From positions 744,001 through 808,000 of the forward strand of contig CAWJLP010000007.1 in the NCBI GenBank assembly GCA_963843745.1: DNA of 64,000 bases, read 5' to 3'. Made by a program: the position numbers and the translations under genes. The notes below the pieces were generated by a model. It did not search any database, had not been told where the DNA came from, and saw only the letters and a program-made list of their open reading frames with translations. Positions 16,183-23,707 of this stretch are shown here, in pieces. This DNA is from Trebonia sp963843745 (GTDB lineage Bacteria > Actinomycetota > Actinomycetes > Streptosporangiales > Streptosporangiaceae). Every line of letters begins with the position of its first letter. The stretch's first letter is position 1.

Positions 16183-18562
16183 GACCTCGATGATCAGCGG
16201 CCCGGACCTGGCCGACCTGATCAGCCTCGCCGAGGCAACCGGCAGCAAGGTGATCCTGGCTGGGGACACCGCCCAGCTGCAGGCGGTGGAAAACGGCGGC
16301 GGCATGACGCTGCTCGCCGATCGGCTCGGCTACGTCCAGCTCGCCGAGCCGGTCCGGTTCCGCGCCGGCTGGGAACAGGCCGCCAGCTTGCGGCTGCGCG
16401 CCGGCGACGCTTCGGTGCTGGCCGAGTATGACCAGCACGGCAGGATCAAGGGCGGTGATCCGGAACGGATGGTGGATGCCGCCGCGGCCGCCTACGTGGC
16501 GCTCACCGTGGACGGCACCGACACGCTGCTGATGGCCGCCGACCACGCGCTGCGCCGGGAACTGTCCCGTCGGATCCGCGATGACCTGGTCCGCCTCGGC
16601 ATCGTTCAGTCCGGCTCCGGCGTGCGCATCGCCGACAGCGCCATGGCCAGTCCCGGGGACCTGATCGTGTGCACCCGCAACGACCATGCGGTGGAGGCGG
16701 GGGAACCTGGCCGGACCCTGGCCAACGGCGACCTGCTGCGCATCAACGCCGTCACCGACGACGGGCTGCTCGTCCGCCGGGCACTGGACGCCGACCCCGT
16801 AACCGGGCAGCGCCGCTGGACCGACCGCCGCTTCCTGTACGCGAGCTACGAAACTGCCGAGCTGGGGTATGCGGTCACCGACCACGCCGCGCAGGGCCGC
16901 ACCGTGCACACCGGCCTGGCGGTGATCACCGGAACCGAGGACTGCCAGCACGCCTACGTCGCCCTGACCCGCGGAACCGACACCAACACCGCCTACGTGT
17001 TCACCCTGTCGCCCAAGCTCGCCGACCCGGCGCCGGGCCCGCGCCCGGCTCCCGAGCTGGCCCGCTACGACCAGCACGCCGCCGCGCCGGCCGCCGGACC
17101 CGACCCGGCCACAGCACCCGCCGGCACCAGGGACGCGCTGGCTGTCCTGTCCGACGTGCTGGAGCGAGACGGGCAGCAGCTGTCCGCGACCCAGACCTGG
17201 CAGCAGGCGCTGGCCGACGCCGACCACCTGGCCCTCCTGCACGCCATCTGGACCGCCGAAACCAGCCCCGCCCGCGAGCAACGCTACCGGGACCTGCTGC
17301 TGGCGGCCCTGCCGCCGGGATACCGGCAGGAACCCGGTCACCAGGCGAAATGGCTGTGGCGGACGATGCGCATCGCCGAACTCGCAGGGCTGGACCTCAA
17401 TCAGGTCCTCGCTGCTGCGATCGGCGAGCGGGACCTGACCGGCGCCCGCGACGTGACCGCCGTCATCGACGCCCGGCTGCGCCGCCGCACCGGCGCCCTC
17501 ATCCCGCGGCCGGCCGGCCGGTGGGCCGCGCAGCTCCCCGACATCGCCGACCCCGACCGCCGCGGCTACGCAGCCGAGATCGCCGCGGCGATGGACGCCC
17601 GCAAGGACCGCATCGGCGAGCACGCCGCCGGCAATGCTCTTCCGTGGGCGGTCAGCGCCCTCGGCCCGGTCCCGGAACATCCGGTGGACCGGCTGGAGTG
17701 GCAGCAGCGGGCCGCCTCGATCGGCGCCTACCGGGAGCTATCCGGCTACGCCCACCCCGCCGACCCGATCGGCCCCGAACCCGCCGCCGACCCGGACCTG
17801 CGGGCCGCCTGGCACGAGGCCCTGGCGGCCCTCGGCCCCGTCGACGGCCCCGACGTCCGCGGCCTGCCCGACGGGAGGCTGCTGCACCTGCGCGACACCT
17901 ACCCCATCGAAACCGGCTGGGCGCCGCAGTGGACCGGTGAGGAACTGCGGCAGGTGCGGCTCGGCGCCGCCGAAGCCCGGCTGGCCGCCATCCGCGCCGC
18001 CGCCGAAGCCGGCACCGCCCGCCGCCACGGCCAGCACGAAACAGCCCTCCAGCAGCAGGCCTTGGCGGCCAGCTACCAGGCCATGCACGACGCCTACCGC
18101 GAACGCGAGGCCGTCTTCGCCGCGGTCATAGCCGACCGGCAGCAGTGGGAGACCGCGACCCGCCAGCAGCGGCAGCTGGCGGTCGCCGCCGACGGCGAAC
18201 TGCGCCGTCGGCACCCCGGTCAGCAGTTCCCGCCGCTGCGCTCCGCCGAGCCCGAGCCCGCCAGCGAGGAACAACGCACCGAGCTGACACTGACGCCGGG
18301 GGAGGAGATCCCGCAGCTCGGCCAGTGGATCGCCGACCTGGCCGCCCAGCACCACGCCTTCGCCGGCAAGCTGGCTGAACGGCAGAGCCTGCGGATCCCC
18401 GCCGAAGACCCCGACTACGAGGACCTCGGCCCGGCCTTCCCTGCCTGGGCAGGCCCGGACAGGGACGCGATCCTCCAGCCACCCAAACCCCAGATCCAGC
18501 CATCGCCACAGATCGTGGAACGCGCCACCGGCCGCGATCTGGACATGGAAGCCGCCGAATGA
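15569..18562 (+). CDS. MobF relaxase helicase part after the frameshift
   Basis: Continues the relaxase in the next frame; protein-like sequence begins at about 15542 (AAAAALLEDVADRALRSEF). About 1000 residues with a RecD/TraI-type superfamily-1 helicase: Walker A LNAPAGSGKTHVLAAL, Walker B LLSVDETSMI, motif III ILAGDTAQLQAVENGGG, and late motifs AVTDHAAQGRTVHTGL and YVALTRGTDTNTAYV. About 500 residues of Ala/Glu/Arg-rich C-terminal extension follow. Joined to the upstream part it would be near 1450 residues, the usual size for this family. GTG 15569 as an independent start has no good ribosome site, so the gene is probably broken or misread. Confidence 0.75.
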   Translation: MADRALRSEFEPVLCLEAPEAVQVPHSLLRADGRSVYQRHGGVRYATGAQLAMEERMLAQARAEGAPRLTRADAARALGADPERLQDALAGRAPGAQDARTGTGLRADQAAAAWSVLTDGRRVSVLNAPAGSGKTHVLAALRRAWESAGLGPVIGITTSQSARNTLAAGIPVSYNTAQFLGHLPGRRGARGPLPIVPGTLLSVDETSMISGPDLADLISLAEATGSKVILAGDTAQLQAVENGGGMTLLADRLGYVQLAEPVRFRAGWEQAASLRLRAGDASVLAEYDQHGRIKGGDPERMVDAAAAAYVALTVDGTDTLLMAADHALRRELSRRIRDDLVRLGIVQSGSGVRIADSAMASPGDLIVCTRNDHAVEAGEPGRTLANGDLLRINAVTDDGLLVRRALDADPVTGQRRWTDRRFLYASYETAELGYAVTDHAAQGRTVHTGLAVITGTEDCQHAYVALTRGTDTNTAYVFTLSPKLADPAPGPRPAPELARYDQHAAAPAAGPDPATAPAGTRDALAVLSDVLERDGQQLSATQTWQQALADADHLALLHAIWTAETSPAREQRYRDLLLAALPPGYRQEPGHQAKWLWRTMRIAELAGLDLNQVLAAAIGERDLTGARDVTAVIDARLRRRTGALIPRPAGRWAAQLPDIADPDRRGYAAEIAAAMDARKDRIGEHAAGNALPWAVSALGPVPEHPVDRLEWQQRAASIGAYRELSGYAHPADPIGPEPAADPDLRAAWHEALAALGPVDGPDVRGLPDGRLLHLRDTYPIETGWAPQWTGEELRQVRLGAAEARLAAIRAAAEAGTARRHGQHETALQQQALAASYQAMHDAYREREAVFAAVIADRQQWETATRQQRQLAVAADGELRRRHPGQQFPPLRSAEPEPASEEQRTELTLTPGEEIPQLGQWIADLAAQHHAFAGKLAERQSLRIPAEDPDYEDLGPAFPAWAGPDRDAILQPPKPQIQPSPQIVERATGRDLDMEAAE

Positions 18563-18607
18563 CAGACACCGCGAGCACTATGGAAACCAGAGGAGGAGGT
18601 TACGGCG

Positions 18608-19141
18608 ATGGCAGACATCAGCATCGACGGCGCGAAGCTCACCGGCGTCCTGCGGCTGACCTGGAACACCGATCACCTGGCCCATGTCCTGGAACACAGC
18701 CAGACCGACGAGCCGACCGGCACCTGGACCGGCCTGGCCTGCCCCGACTACGAACTCGCGGTCGGCGCCGACGTGGATAACGCGACCCTGCAGCGCCTGA
18801 CCGCTCACGGCGACATCGCCGACCTCATTTGGGAAGCCCGAGCCGACCTTGCCACCGAACACGGGCAGCTACTCCTGGCCGCCATCCAGGCGCATCAAAC
18901 GGGCAATCACGAGGTCGGCGAGCGGCTCTGGCAGCAGGCCCACACCCTCTGGTCCCGGGCGTGGTCAGCGAACTACGAGGCGCTCAAGCTCTTTCAGGCT
19001 GCAGGCCTGACGCGATTCGCCCCGGTCAAGCCCCAGCGCTGGGTGATCGCCTCCTTCGAGCATCACTGTGGCCCGCACGGCCTGCCGAATCCCCACGTCC
19101 ACAACGTCGTCGCCACGTCTCTGACCACAGGCACCAGTTGA
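18608..19141 (+). CDS. Small protein with a relaxase-like histidine cluster
   Basis: 177 residues from ATG 18608, with AGGAGG nine bases upstream and 45 bases after the relaxase stop, so it is cotranscribed. The first 150 residues are helical without a known motif. The C-terminus reads WVIASFEHHCGPHGLPN and PHVHNVVATSLTTGTS, an HxH cluster strongly resembling the three-histidine metal site of MobF relaxases. The nicking tyrosines are absent. It may be an accessory transfer protein or a degenerate, shortened relaxase; I favour the accessory reading because its ribosome site is strong. Confidence 0.6.
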   Translation: MADISIDGAKLTGVLRLTWNTDHLAHVLEHSQTDEPTGTWTGLACPDYELAVGADVDNATLQRLTAHGDIADLIWEARADLATEHGQLLLAAIQAHQTGNHEVGERLWQQAHTLWSRAWSANYEALKLFQAAGLTRFAPVKPQRWVIASFEHHCGPHGLPNPHVHNVVATSLTTGTS

Positions 19142-19739
19142 CCGCTTCTTGGGCGTTTTCCGGGCTCCGTCCCGGCAATGCGATACTCGGTTGCCGTAAC
19201 GGATCGTGGCTGCAGAGGCGGTATGCGACACGCGATATCCGCCTTATGGCGCGGATCTGCGTCCAAGGCCGTTCGCGGGGGATGGATTCAGAACCGGACA
19301 CTCTGTGCCCGGCCTGGTCAGTGGATGGCCCTCGCCGGGTCGGCTGTGCGGGATGTCGCTCGGGTTCCTTGCCGGTACCTCGCGGAGCTGGCGTGCTTCG
19401 ATGATCGTGATCGCACGTCCGCGCCGGAACGCTTCGCGCGCAGGGCCGCCTGGGGCCACTGGGTAAAAGCATGCGTACGTGAGTGACATTAATCAGGCAC
19501 AGTTGGAATTGGCGGAGCTGCCTCAGCGCCGGGCCAGCGGGCGATTACCTCGTATGGTCCGACCAGATCCAGCGCCGTGAACTGGTCATAGAGGACAAAT
19601 GCAATCTTCATTCCGTGACCCTATCGATGGGAATTGATGCCTTGAAGGCTGGAACCGGTGCCCTAACAGGCCACGGCGACGCACACAGCGCGCTGGCCGC
19701 GTCCTCGGCCAAAACTGCAGCCAGAAGTCGCCACCCCGC
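19142..19739. other. Gap between the relaxase module and an ABC operon
   Basis: About 600 bases without a convincing gene. Overlapping frames on both strands (19178-19489) have mixed composition and no ribosome sites. The stretch 19480-19640 is less GC-rich than its neighbours, which may mark the boundary of the transferred segment. Confidence 0.4.
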
Positions 19740-19931
19740 TCAAGCCGCTGCCAGCCCGTCTGCCTGGACGGCTGTTCCGCATTCGGGGCAGCGGAACGGG
19801 CGGCGCTGGGCGACGGCCCGCCAGATGGCGTAGACGACGAACGGGAATTCCTTTTCCGGGACCTCGCGCGTTGCCTCGACGGTTCCGTGTGTGGAGCATC
19901 GTCCGGCTTGGGTCTGGACTTCCTTGGCCAT
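19740..19931 (-). CDS. Small zinc-ribbon-like protein
   Basis: 63 residues from ATG 19931, with AGGAG upstream. It contains one Cys near the N-terminus (QAGRCSTHG) and a CPECG knuckle near the C-terminus (RPFRCPECGTAVQADG), so C-x2-C plus Cys/His elsewhere could bind one zinc ion. It is the last gene of the minus-strand ABC/SemiSWEET operon, 40 bases after the permease. No enzymatic domain fits in this length; it may be a structural or nucleic-acid-binding protein. Confidence 0.65.
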   Translation of the reverse strand: MAKEVQTQAGRCSTHGTVEATREVPEKEFPFVVYAIWRAVAQRRPFRCPECGTAVQADGLAAA

Positions 19932-19971
19932 GGTCTTTCTCCTGTGACGATGAGTGCGTGGCTGCGCGGGT

Positions 19972-20748
19972 CTAGCGTCCGAGCGGCAGCCAGCTGAACG
20001 TGCGAAGGGCGATGAGAAGGCCCGCGGCTCCCCAGGCCGCCACGATCAGCAGGTCCGGGCCGGCGAACCCCAGCCCCGTGGTGTGCGGGTTGTAGGCGAC
20101 GAGCAGCGCGTTGGCAAGGTGCCGGACAGGAAGAATCTCTCCTGCGTCCGCCAGCCAGTGCGGGAGTGCCGTGACGGCGACGAACACCCCGGAGATGAAG
20201 TAGAGCGGCAGCGTGATCGCCGTGGTGGCGGGCAGCGCGGCATCCTCGTTGCGGACGAGCGAGGTGACCGCGTAGCCAAGGCAGCAGAACGAGGCGGCGC
20301 CGATCACCACGGTGACCGCGAGGGCCAGGGCGGTGCGGCCCGGAACGTGGGCGCCGTAGGCGGCCCACCCGATGCCGAGCAGCACGGCGGCCATGACCAC
20401 CGCGATGACGACCGCGGTCAGCACCCGCCCGGCGATGACGGCAGCGGCCGGGACGGGGGTTGCGCGGCGGCGCTTCAGCACGCCGCGTTCGCGCTGCGCG
20501 GTCACCGAGGCCACCAGGTTGCCGAAGCACGCCGCGATCACCCCCAGTGCGATGATGCCGGGCACGTAGTACACCGACGTGCTGATCTGGCCGCCTGCGA
20601 CCTGGGTGGTGTGCCCGCTGCCGCCGAACACCGACGCGAAGATCACCAGGAAGAGCACCGGCATGGCCAGGGTGAAGAACTGCGACTGGCGGTTGCGGAG
20701 AAAGGCGCGCAGGTCGTAGCCGAACAGGTGCAGGGCCATCCGGATCAT
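19972..20748 (-). CDS. ABC-2 type transporter permease
   Basis: 258 residues with the DrrB/YhaP-like ABC-2 layout: an N-terminal cytoplasmic start (IRMALHLFGYDLRAFLRN), a first helix at about 25-45, an extracellular loop, then five helices to about residue 250. The conserved QRERGVLKRRRATPVPAA segment is the cytoplasmic coupling region of drug-export permeases. Its start overlaps the ATPase stop by four bases. Together they form a daunorubicin-type exporter whose substrate is unknown. Confidence 0.88.
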   Translation of the reverse strand: MIRMALHLFGYDLRAFLRNRQSQFFTLAMPVLFLVIFASVFGGSGHTTQVAGGQISTSVYYVPGIIALGVIAACFGNLVASVTAQRERGVLKRRRATPVPAAAVIAGRVLTAVVIAVVMAAVLLGIGWAAYGAHVPGRTALALAVTVVIGAASFCCLGYAVTSLVRNEDAALPATTAITLPLYFISGVFVAVTALPHWLADAGEILPVRHLANALLVAYNPHTTGLGFAGPDLLIVAAWGAAGLLIALRTFSWLPLGR

Positions 20749-21746
20749 CGCCGGTCCTTTGTGGTCGGGGAGCCGGTGAGGGAGAGGTAGACCTCTTCCA
20801 GGGTCGGGCGGTGGACGTCGAGATCGGGGAGGTCGAAGCCGCGGCCGAGCGCCCAGTCTCCGAGCATCTGCAGGTGAGCGAGCGGGCTCTGGCTGTGCAG
20901 GATGGTCGATCCGCCCGGCCCTGGCTCGGTCAGTGGGCTTAGTCCGGGTGGCAGGTCACCCGTTCGCACGTGGCCCGGGAGGGTGAAGCTGATGGCGGTG
21001 GTCATGTGGTCGCGCCCGCCCAGCGTGGCCGGCGTGCCCTCAGCCACGATGCGCCCGTCGGAGAGCACCGCGATCCGGTCGGCCAGGCGTTCCGCCTCGT
21101 CCAGGTAATGGGTGGTGAGAAAGATGGTCTTGCCGAGGTGCCGGAGCCCGGCGACGACTTCCCAGGCGGCGCGGCGGGCGGACGGGTCGAAGCCGGTGGT
21201 CGGCTCGTCCAGGAAGATGAGCTCTGGGTCGCCGATGAGGGCGAGGGCGAAATCGAGCCGGCGCCGCTGGCCGACCGACAGCCTGGTGCTGAGCGCGCCC
21301 GCCTTTCCGGTGAGACCGGCCAGGGCGATGGTCTCGTCGATATCCCGCGGCGCGCGGTAGAACCCGGCGTACATGGCCAGGCACTCCCGGACGGACAGGC
21401 CGGGCTCCGGCTCGGACTCCTGCAAGACCACGCCCACCCGGTCCCGCCAGGCGCCGTCCGCCGTGGCGGGATCGTGCCCAAGGACAGAAACCTGTCCCCC
21501 GGTGCGCTGCCGGAAGCCTTCGAGGATCTCCACCGTCGTGGTCTTGCCCGCGCCATTCGGGCCGAGGAAAGCGAAGATCTCTCCCCGCCGCACCTCCAGA
21601 TCGATGCCCGCGACCGCCTCGCGGCTGCCGTAGCGCTTAACCAGGCCGTGCACGCTGACCACCGGCTCAGACCGGGCCGAGCCGGTGGCCGCCTGATCGA
21701 CGCCGTATTCCTCGGTGATGCTGTCTATCTCGCTGATGCTGTCCAT
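20745..21746 (-). CDS. ABC transporter ATPase (DrrA-like)
   Basis: 333 residues. Walker A GPNGAGKT is at 62-69, signature LSVGQ at 156-160, Walker B LIFLDEP at 176-182, H-loop in LTTHYLDEAE, and a C-terminal DrrA-type extension of about 90 residues ending in RPTLEEVYLSLTG. An extra N-terminal 28 residues (rich in Ser/Glu/Ile) precede the domain. GAGGAG lies just upstream of ATG 21746. It powers the ABC-2 permease and starts eight bases after the SemiSWEET gene. Confidence 0.92.
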   Translation of the reverse strand: MDSISEIDSITEEYGVDQAATGSARSEPVVSVHGLVKRYGSREAVAGIDLEVRRGEIFAFLGPNGAGKTTTVEILEGFRQRTGGQVSVLGHDPATADGAWRDRVGVVLQESEPEPGLSVRECLAMYAGFYRAPRDIDETIALAGLTGKAGALSTRLSVGQRRRLDFALALIGDPELIFLDEPTTGFDPSARRAAWEVVAGLRHLGKTIFLTTHYLDEAERLADRIAVLSDGRIVAEGTPATLGGRDHMTTAISFTLPGHVRTGDLPPGLSPLTEPGPGGSTILHSQSPLAHLQMLGDWALGRGFDLPDLDVHRPTLEEVYLSLTGSPTTKDRR

Positions 21747-21754
21747 CTCGCTCC

Positions 21755-22114
21755 TCAGGCCACGGGATGGCCCGCGGCAGGGGTGTGGGGCTGCGGTCTT
21801 TGCGGGATTGACGCCGTGTTGCGGCTGTTCCAGGTGGCTGGGCGGGTAAGCGAGCCGCGGAGGGACAGGGCGACGGCGAGCGTCAGCCCTGCGCAGAGCA
21901 GGCCGACGGTGTCCGCGACGATGAGCGGGATGCTGCCGGTGCTGAGCCCGTAGGCCAGCCAGACCGCGTAACCGCCGGCATAGGAGGCCAAGAAGAGTGC
22001 CGACACGTCACGCGATGAGCGGCGGGCGAGCATCTGCCGTATCTGCAGGAGAGATTTAAGCGCGGCGAGCACGCCATAGACGGTCGCTACGGTGCCGAGG
22101 AAGTGGGTGAACAT
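21755..22114 (-). CDS. SemiSWEET/PQ-loop family membrane protein
   Basis: 119 residues with three membrane helices (about 5-22, 38-58 and 65-85), the length and topology of a bacterial SemiSWEET half-transporter. Helix 1 is followed by the polar LLQIRQMLARRSSRDVSAL, and a DVSALFLASYAGGYAVWLAYG stretch corresponds to the PQ-loop-type second helix. Such proteins dimerise to move sugars. A Pro-rich tail follows residue 95. It sits inside an exporter operon, between two small genes and the ABC ATPase, which is an unusual partnership. Confidence 0.7.
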   Translation of the reverse strand: MFTHFLGTVATVYGVLAALKSLLQIRQMLARRSSRDVSALFLASYAGGYAVWLAYGLSTGSIPLIVADTVGLLCAGLTLAVALSLRGSLTRPATWNSRNTASIPQRPQPHTPAAGHPVA

Positions 22115-22129
22115 CTGGGCTTCTCACGC

Positions 22130-22324
22130 TTAGCGGAACGCGGCCAGCAGCAGCGCGACGAGGATCATGGGCTTGGATCGCGTAGGTTCGCCTCCAGGGC
22201 GGACCGTTTTTGCCGCGGTCACAAGGCGGTGGCTGCGGGGCCCAGCCGGGCCGTATTGCCGTGCTGCCCGGCGCCGGTCCTCCTCGCGCTGGCGGGCGAT
22301 CGCTGGCAGCAGGTACGAGTGCAT
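22130..22324 (-). CDS. Small basic hypothetical protein
   Basis: 64 residues from ATG 22324 (AGGTGAAAGG upstream). It begins MHSYLLPAIARQREEDRRR, a pattern I associate with very short actinobacterial proteins whose helix carries many Arg/Glu, and ends with a hydrophobic PMILVALLLAAFR. It lies 15 bases before the SemiSWEET gene in the same operon. Function unknown. Confidence 0.5.
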   Translation of the reverse strand: MHSYLLPAIARQREEDRRRAARQYGPAGPRSHRLVTAAKTVRPGGEPTRSKPMILVALLLAAFR

Positions 22325-22361
22325 TGATCTGGGCCTTTCACCTGGTGATCTATGGGTTCCG

Positions 22362-22547
22362 TCAGCCCGCCGTGTCGGCGGGCCTGGGGGAAGGTGACTG
22401 CCTGGCTGTTCTTCCGCTGGCGCGGTCACCGGTACGGGCGAGCGCCTTGGCCCGGACCACATCGGGGTCCCGTGGGTCGGGCGGCAGGGCCTCATGCCAG
22501 GGGCGTTCGTGCCGGGCCCTCGGCCGGTGGATACGGATCTGCTGCAC
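22362..22547 (-). CDS. Small hypothetical protein, first gene after promoter element A
   Basis: 61 residues from GTG 22547, with GGGGAG about eleven bases upstream. The core HEALPPDPRDPDVVRAKALA looks like a recurring motif of short actinobacterial proteins; the flanks are Arg/Pro-rich. It is the first gene downstream of the shared promoter-like element at 22644-22732 and begins the run of genes that ends with the ABC exporter. Function unknown. Confidence 0.45.
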   Translation of the reverse strand: MQQIRIHRPRARHERPWHEALPPDPRDPDVVRAKALARTGDRASGRTARQSPSPRPADTAG

Positions 22548-22643
22548 TGTTTCTCATCTCCCCGTTCTCGTCTCCCCGGTCAGCCACCCATCCCGGGGGC
22601 CAATGGCGGGCAGCCCGGCCCTGGTGGCCCGGCTCTTCTGGGA

Positions 22644-22732
22644 ACGGTACGAGGGCCGGCCGCCGTGGGGCGTCACCCAAAGGTGGCTGCCGGGTGGAAT
22701 GTCGCGGTGCGCCGATCGGTCACCCGAAGGTG
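22644..22732 (-). promoter_or_regulatory. LAL-regulon promoter element, copy A
   Basis: Read on the minus strand: box 2 CACCTTCGGGTG (22721-22732), ATTCCAC (22694-22700), box 1 CACCTTTGGGTG (22674-22685), then the -10-like TACCGT (22644-22649). The two boxes start 47 bases apart. It follows a LAL relic and faces the small-protein/SemiSWEET/ABC genes. The same spacing is found at 26.0, 31.4, 40.3 and 42.9 kb. Confidence 0.7.
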
Positions 22733-22804
22733 CTACACCAGCAGGTCGTGGGTGATGCGCTGGTTTGACCTGCCCGCGGCGAGCAGCCGCAGCACCTCCA
22801 GACG
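22733..22804 (-). pseudogene. LuxR/LAL C-terminal HTH relic
   Basis: The minus strand reads RLEVLRLLAAGRSNQRITHD and LLV then a TAG stop. This matches the C-terminal LuxR helix-turn-helix of the full LAL genes at 26.2 and 43.1 kb (RELEVLRLLAAGKSNQRIAH). The upstream regulator body is gone, and the last 35 residues are cut by the early stop. The relic abuts the stop codon of the truncated methyltransferase. Confidence 0.75.
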
Positions 22805-22806
22805 TC

Positions 22807-23332
22807 TTAGACCGTTCGTGCGAGGCCCTGGATGGCGCGCAGCCGCCCGTCGGCCAGCGCGGCGGTGAGGCTTGTGGCTTTCGACTCGAAGCCAGGGACG
22901 AAGGCCTGCAGTCCGATCGTGCTGGGAGGCAAGGTGAGCAGCGTCTGCATCATCGTGGCCGCTGGGCCGGTGAGGTCGTTCCACTGATCGATCTCGAAAC
23001 CCGCGGTTTCGATGGCCGTGCGCAATCGATCGGGTGTGGTCAGGTGACTGAATTCGGGCCGGTCGGCCCAGGGCACCCGGAAGTCGGGTTCACCGGCCCC
23101 GCCGGCGACAATGTCCCACACAGCCAGCCTGCCGCCATCGGCCAGGACCCGGCGTGCCTCCCCGTACAGCAGGGCCTTGTCGGCCACGTTCATCTGCACG
23201 TGCTGGCTGAACATCAGCGTGAAGGTCGCGTCCTGGAACGGCAGGTCCGTGACGTCTGCGTGGCGCACGCAGATCCGGTGGTCAAGCCCGGCAAGCTGGT
23301 TGAGCCACCGTGCGGTCGCGCAGTATTCCTCG
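22807..23332 (-). pseudogene. SAM-dependent methyltransferase lacking its N-terminal SAM motif
   Basis: The frame begins without a start codon at about 23332 (EEYCATARWLNQLAGLDHRI) and continues RHADVTDLPFQDATFTLMFS, RVLADGGRLAVWDIVAG and so on to TAA at 22807. This is the middle and C-terminal half of a UbiE-type methyltransferase. The glycine-rich SAM-binding motif should lie just upstream, but the DNA there is instead the 3' end of the DUF3040 gene. An internal ATG at 23268 gives 153 residues that would not bind SAM normally. Confidence 0.75.
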
Positions 23333-23656
23333 GTTGAGGAGCAGCGCGAGGGCGAGCAGTCCGGCAGAGGTGACCGCCCACAGCAACAGCATGGCCTGCT
23401 GCCACCCCAGGCGCGCGTAGAGGCGGCGCGGTTGTGGGAAGACTGTGCCCCGGCGCGGGTGCCGCCGGGCGCGGCGCGGACGGGCTGGTGGCCGCCCGCG
23501 CCGCACCCGGGTCTTCTCGCGTGCCGGCATCTCCTCGTCTGCGGCCAGCCGGGTGAAAATGTTCAGCATGGAAGCCAGCCTGCGGTCAGAACCGGCCAGA
23601 CCGTCCGCAATGGCGCCCAGGGCCTGCCTCTGTGGTTCGTTGAGGCTCAACATCAT
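23282..23656 (-). CDS. DUF3040-type membrane protein
   Basis: About 124 residues from ATG 23656 (ATG 23653 possible). The N-terminus MLSLNEPQRQALGAIADGLA and DRRLASMLNIFTRLAADEEM is the DUF3040 start, followed by an Arg-rich linker and one clear membrane helix (QQAMLLLWAVTSAGLLALAL). After LLLNRG the sequence crosses into the truncated methyltransferase and stops at 23282, so the last dozen residues are foreign. It is 51 bases downstream of the MMPL gene and probably cotranscribed. Confidence 0.7.
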   Translation of the reverse strand: MMLSLNEPQRQALGAIADGLAGSDRRLASMLNIFTRLAADEEMPAREKTRVRRGRPPARPRRARRHPRRGTVFPQPRRLYARLGWQQAMLLLWAVTSAGLLALALLLNRGILRDRTVAQPACRA

Positions 23657-23707
23657 CACGTCCAAGGTGGGGGCATGAGCAGTGCCGACCCTGGGTCATG
23701 TCGCTGG

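Noticed and set aside
15560..17680. 706-codon minus-strand frame opposite the relaxase helicase
   Set aside because: Same shadow effect; the plus strand carries clear helicase motifs throughout.
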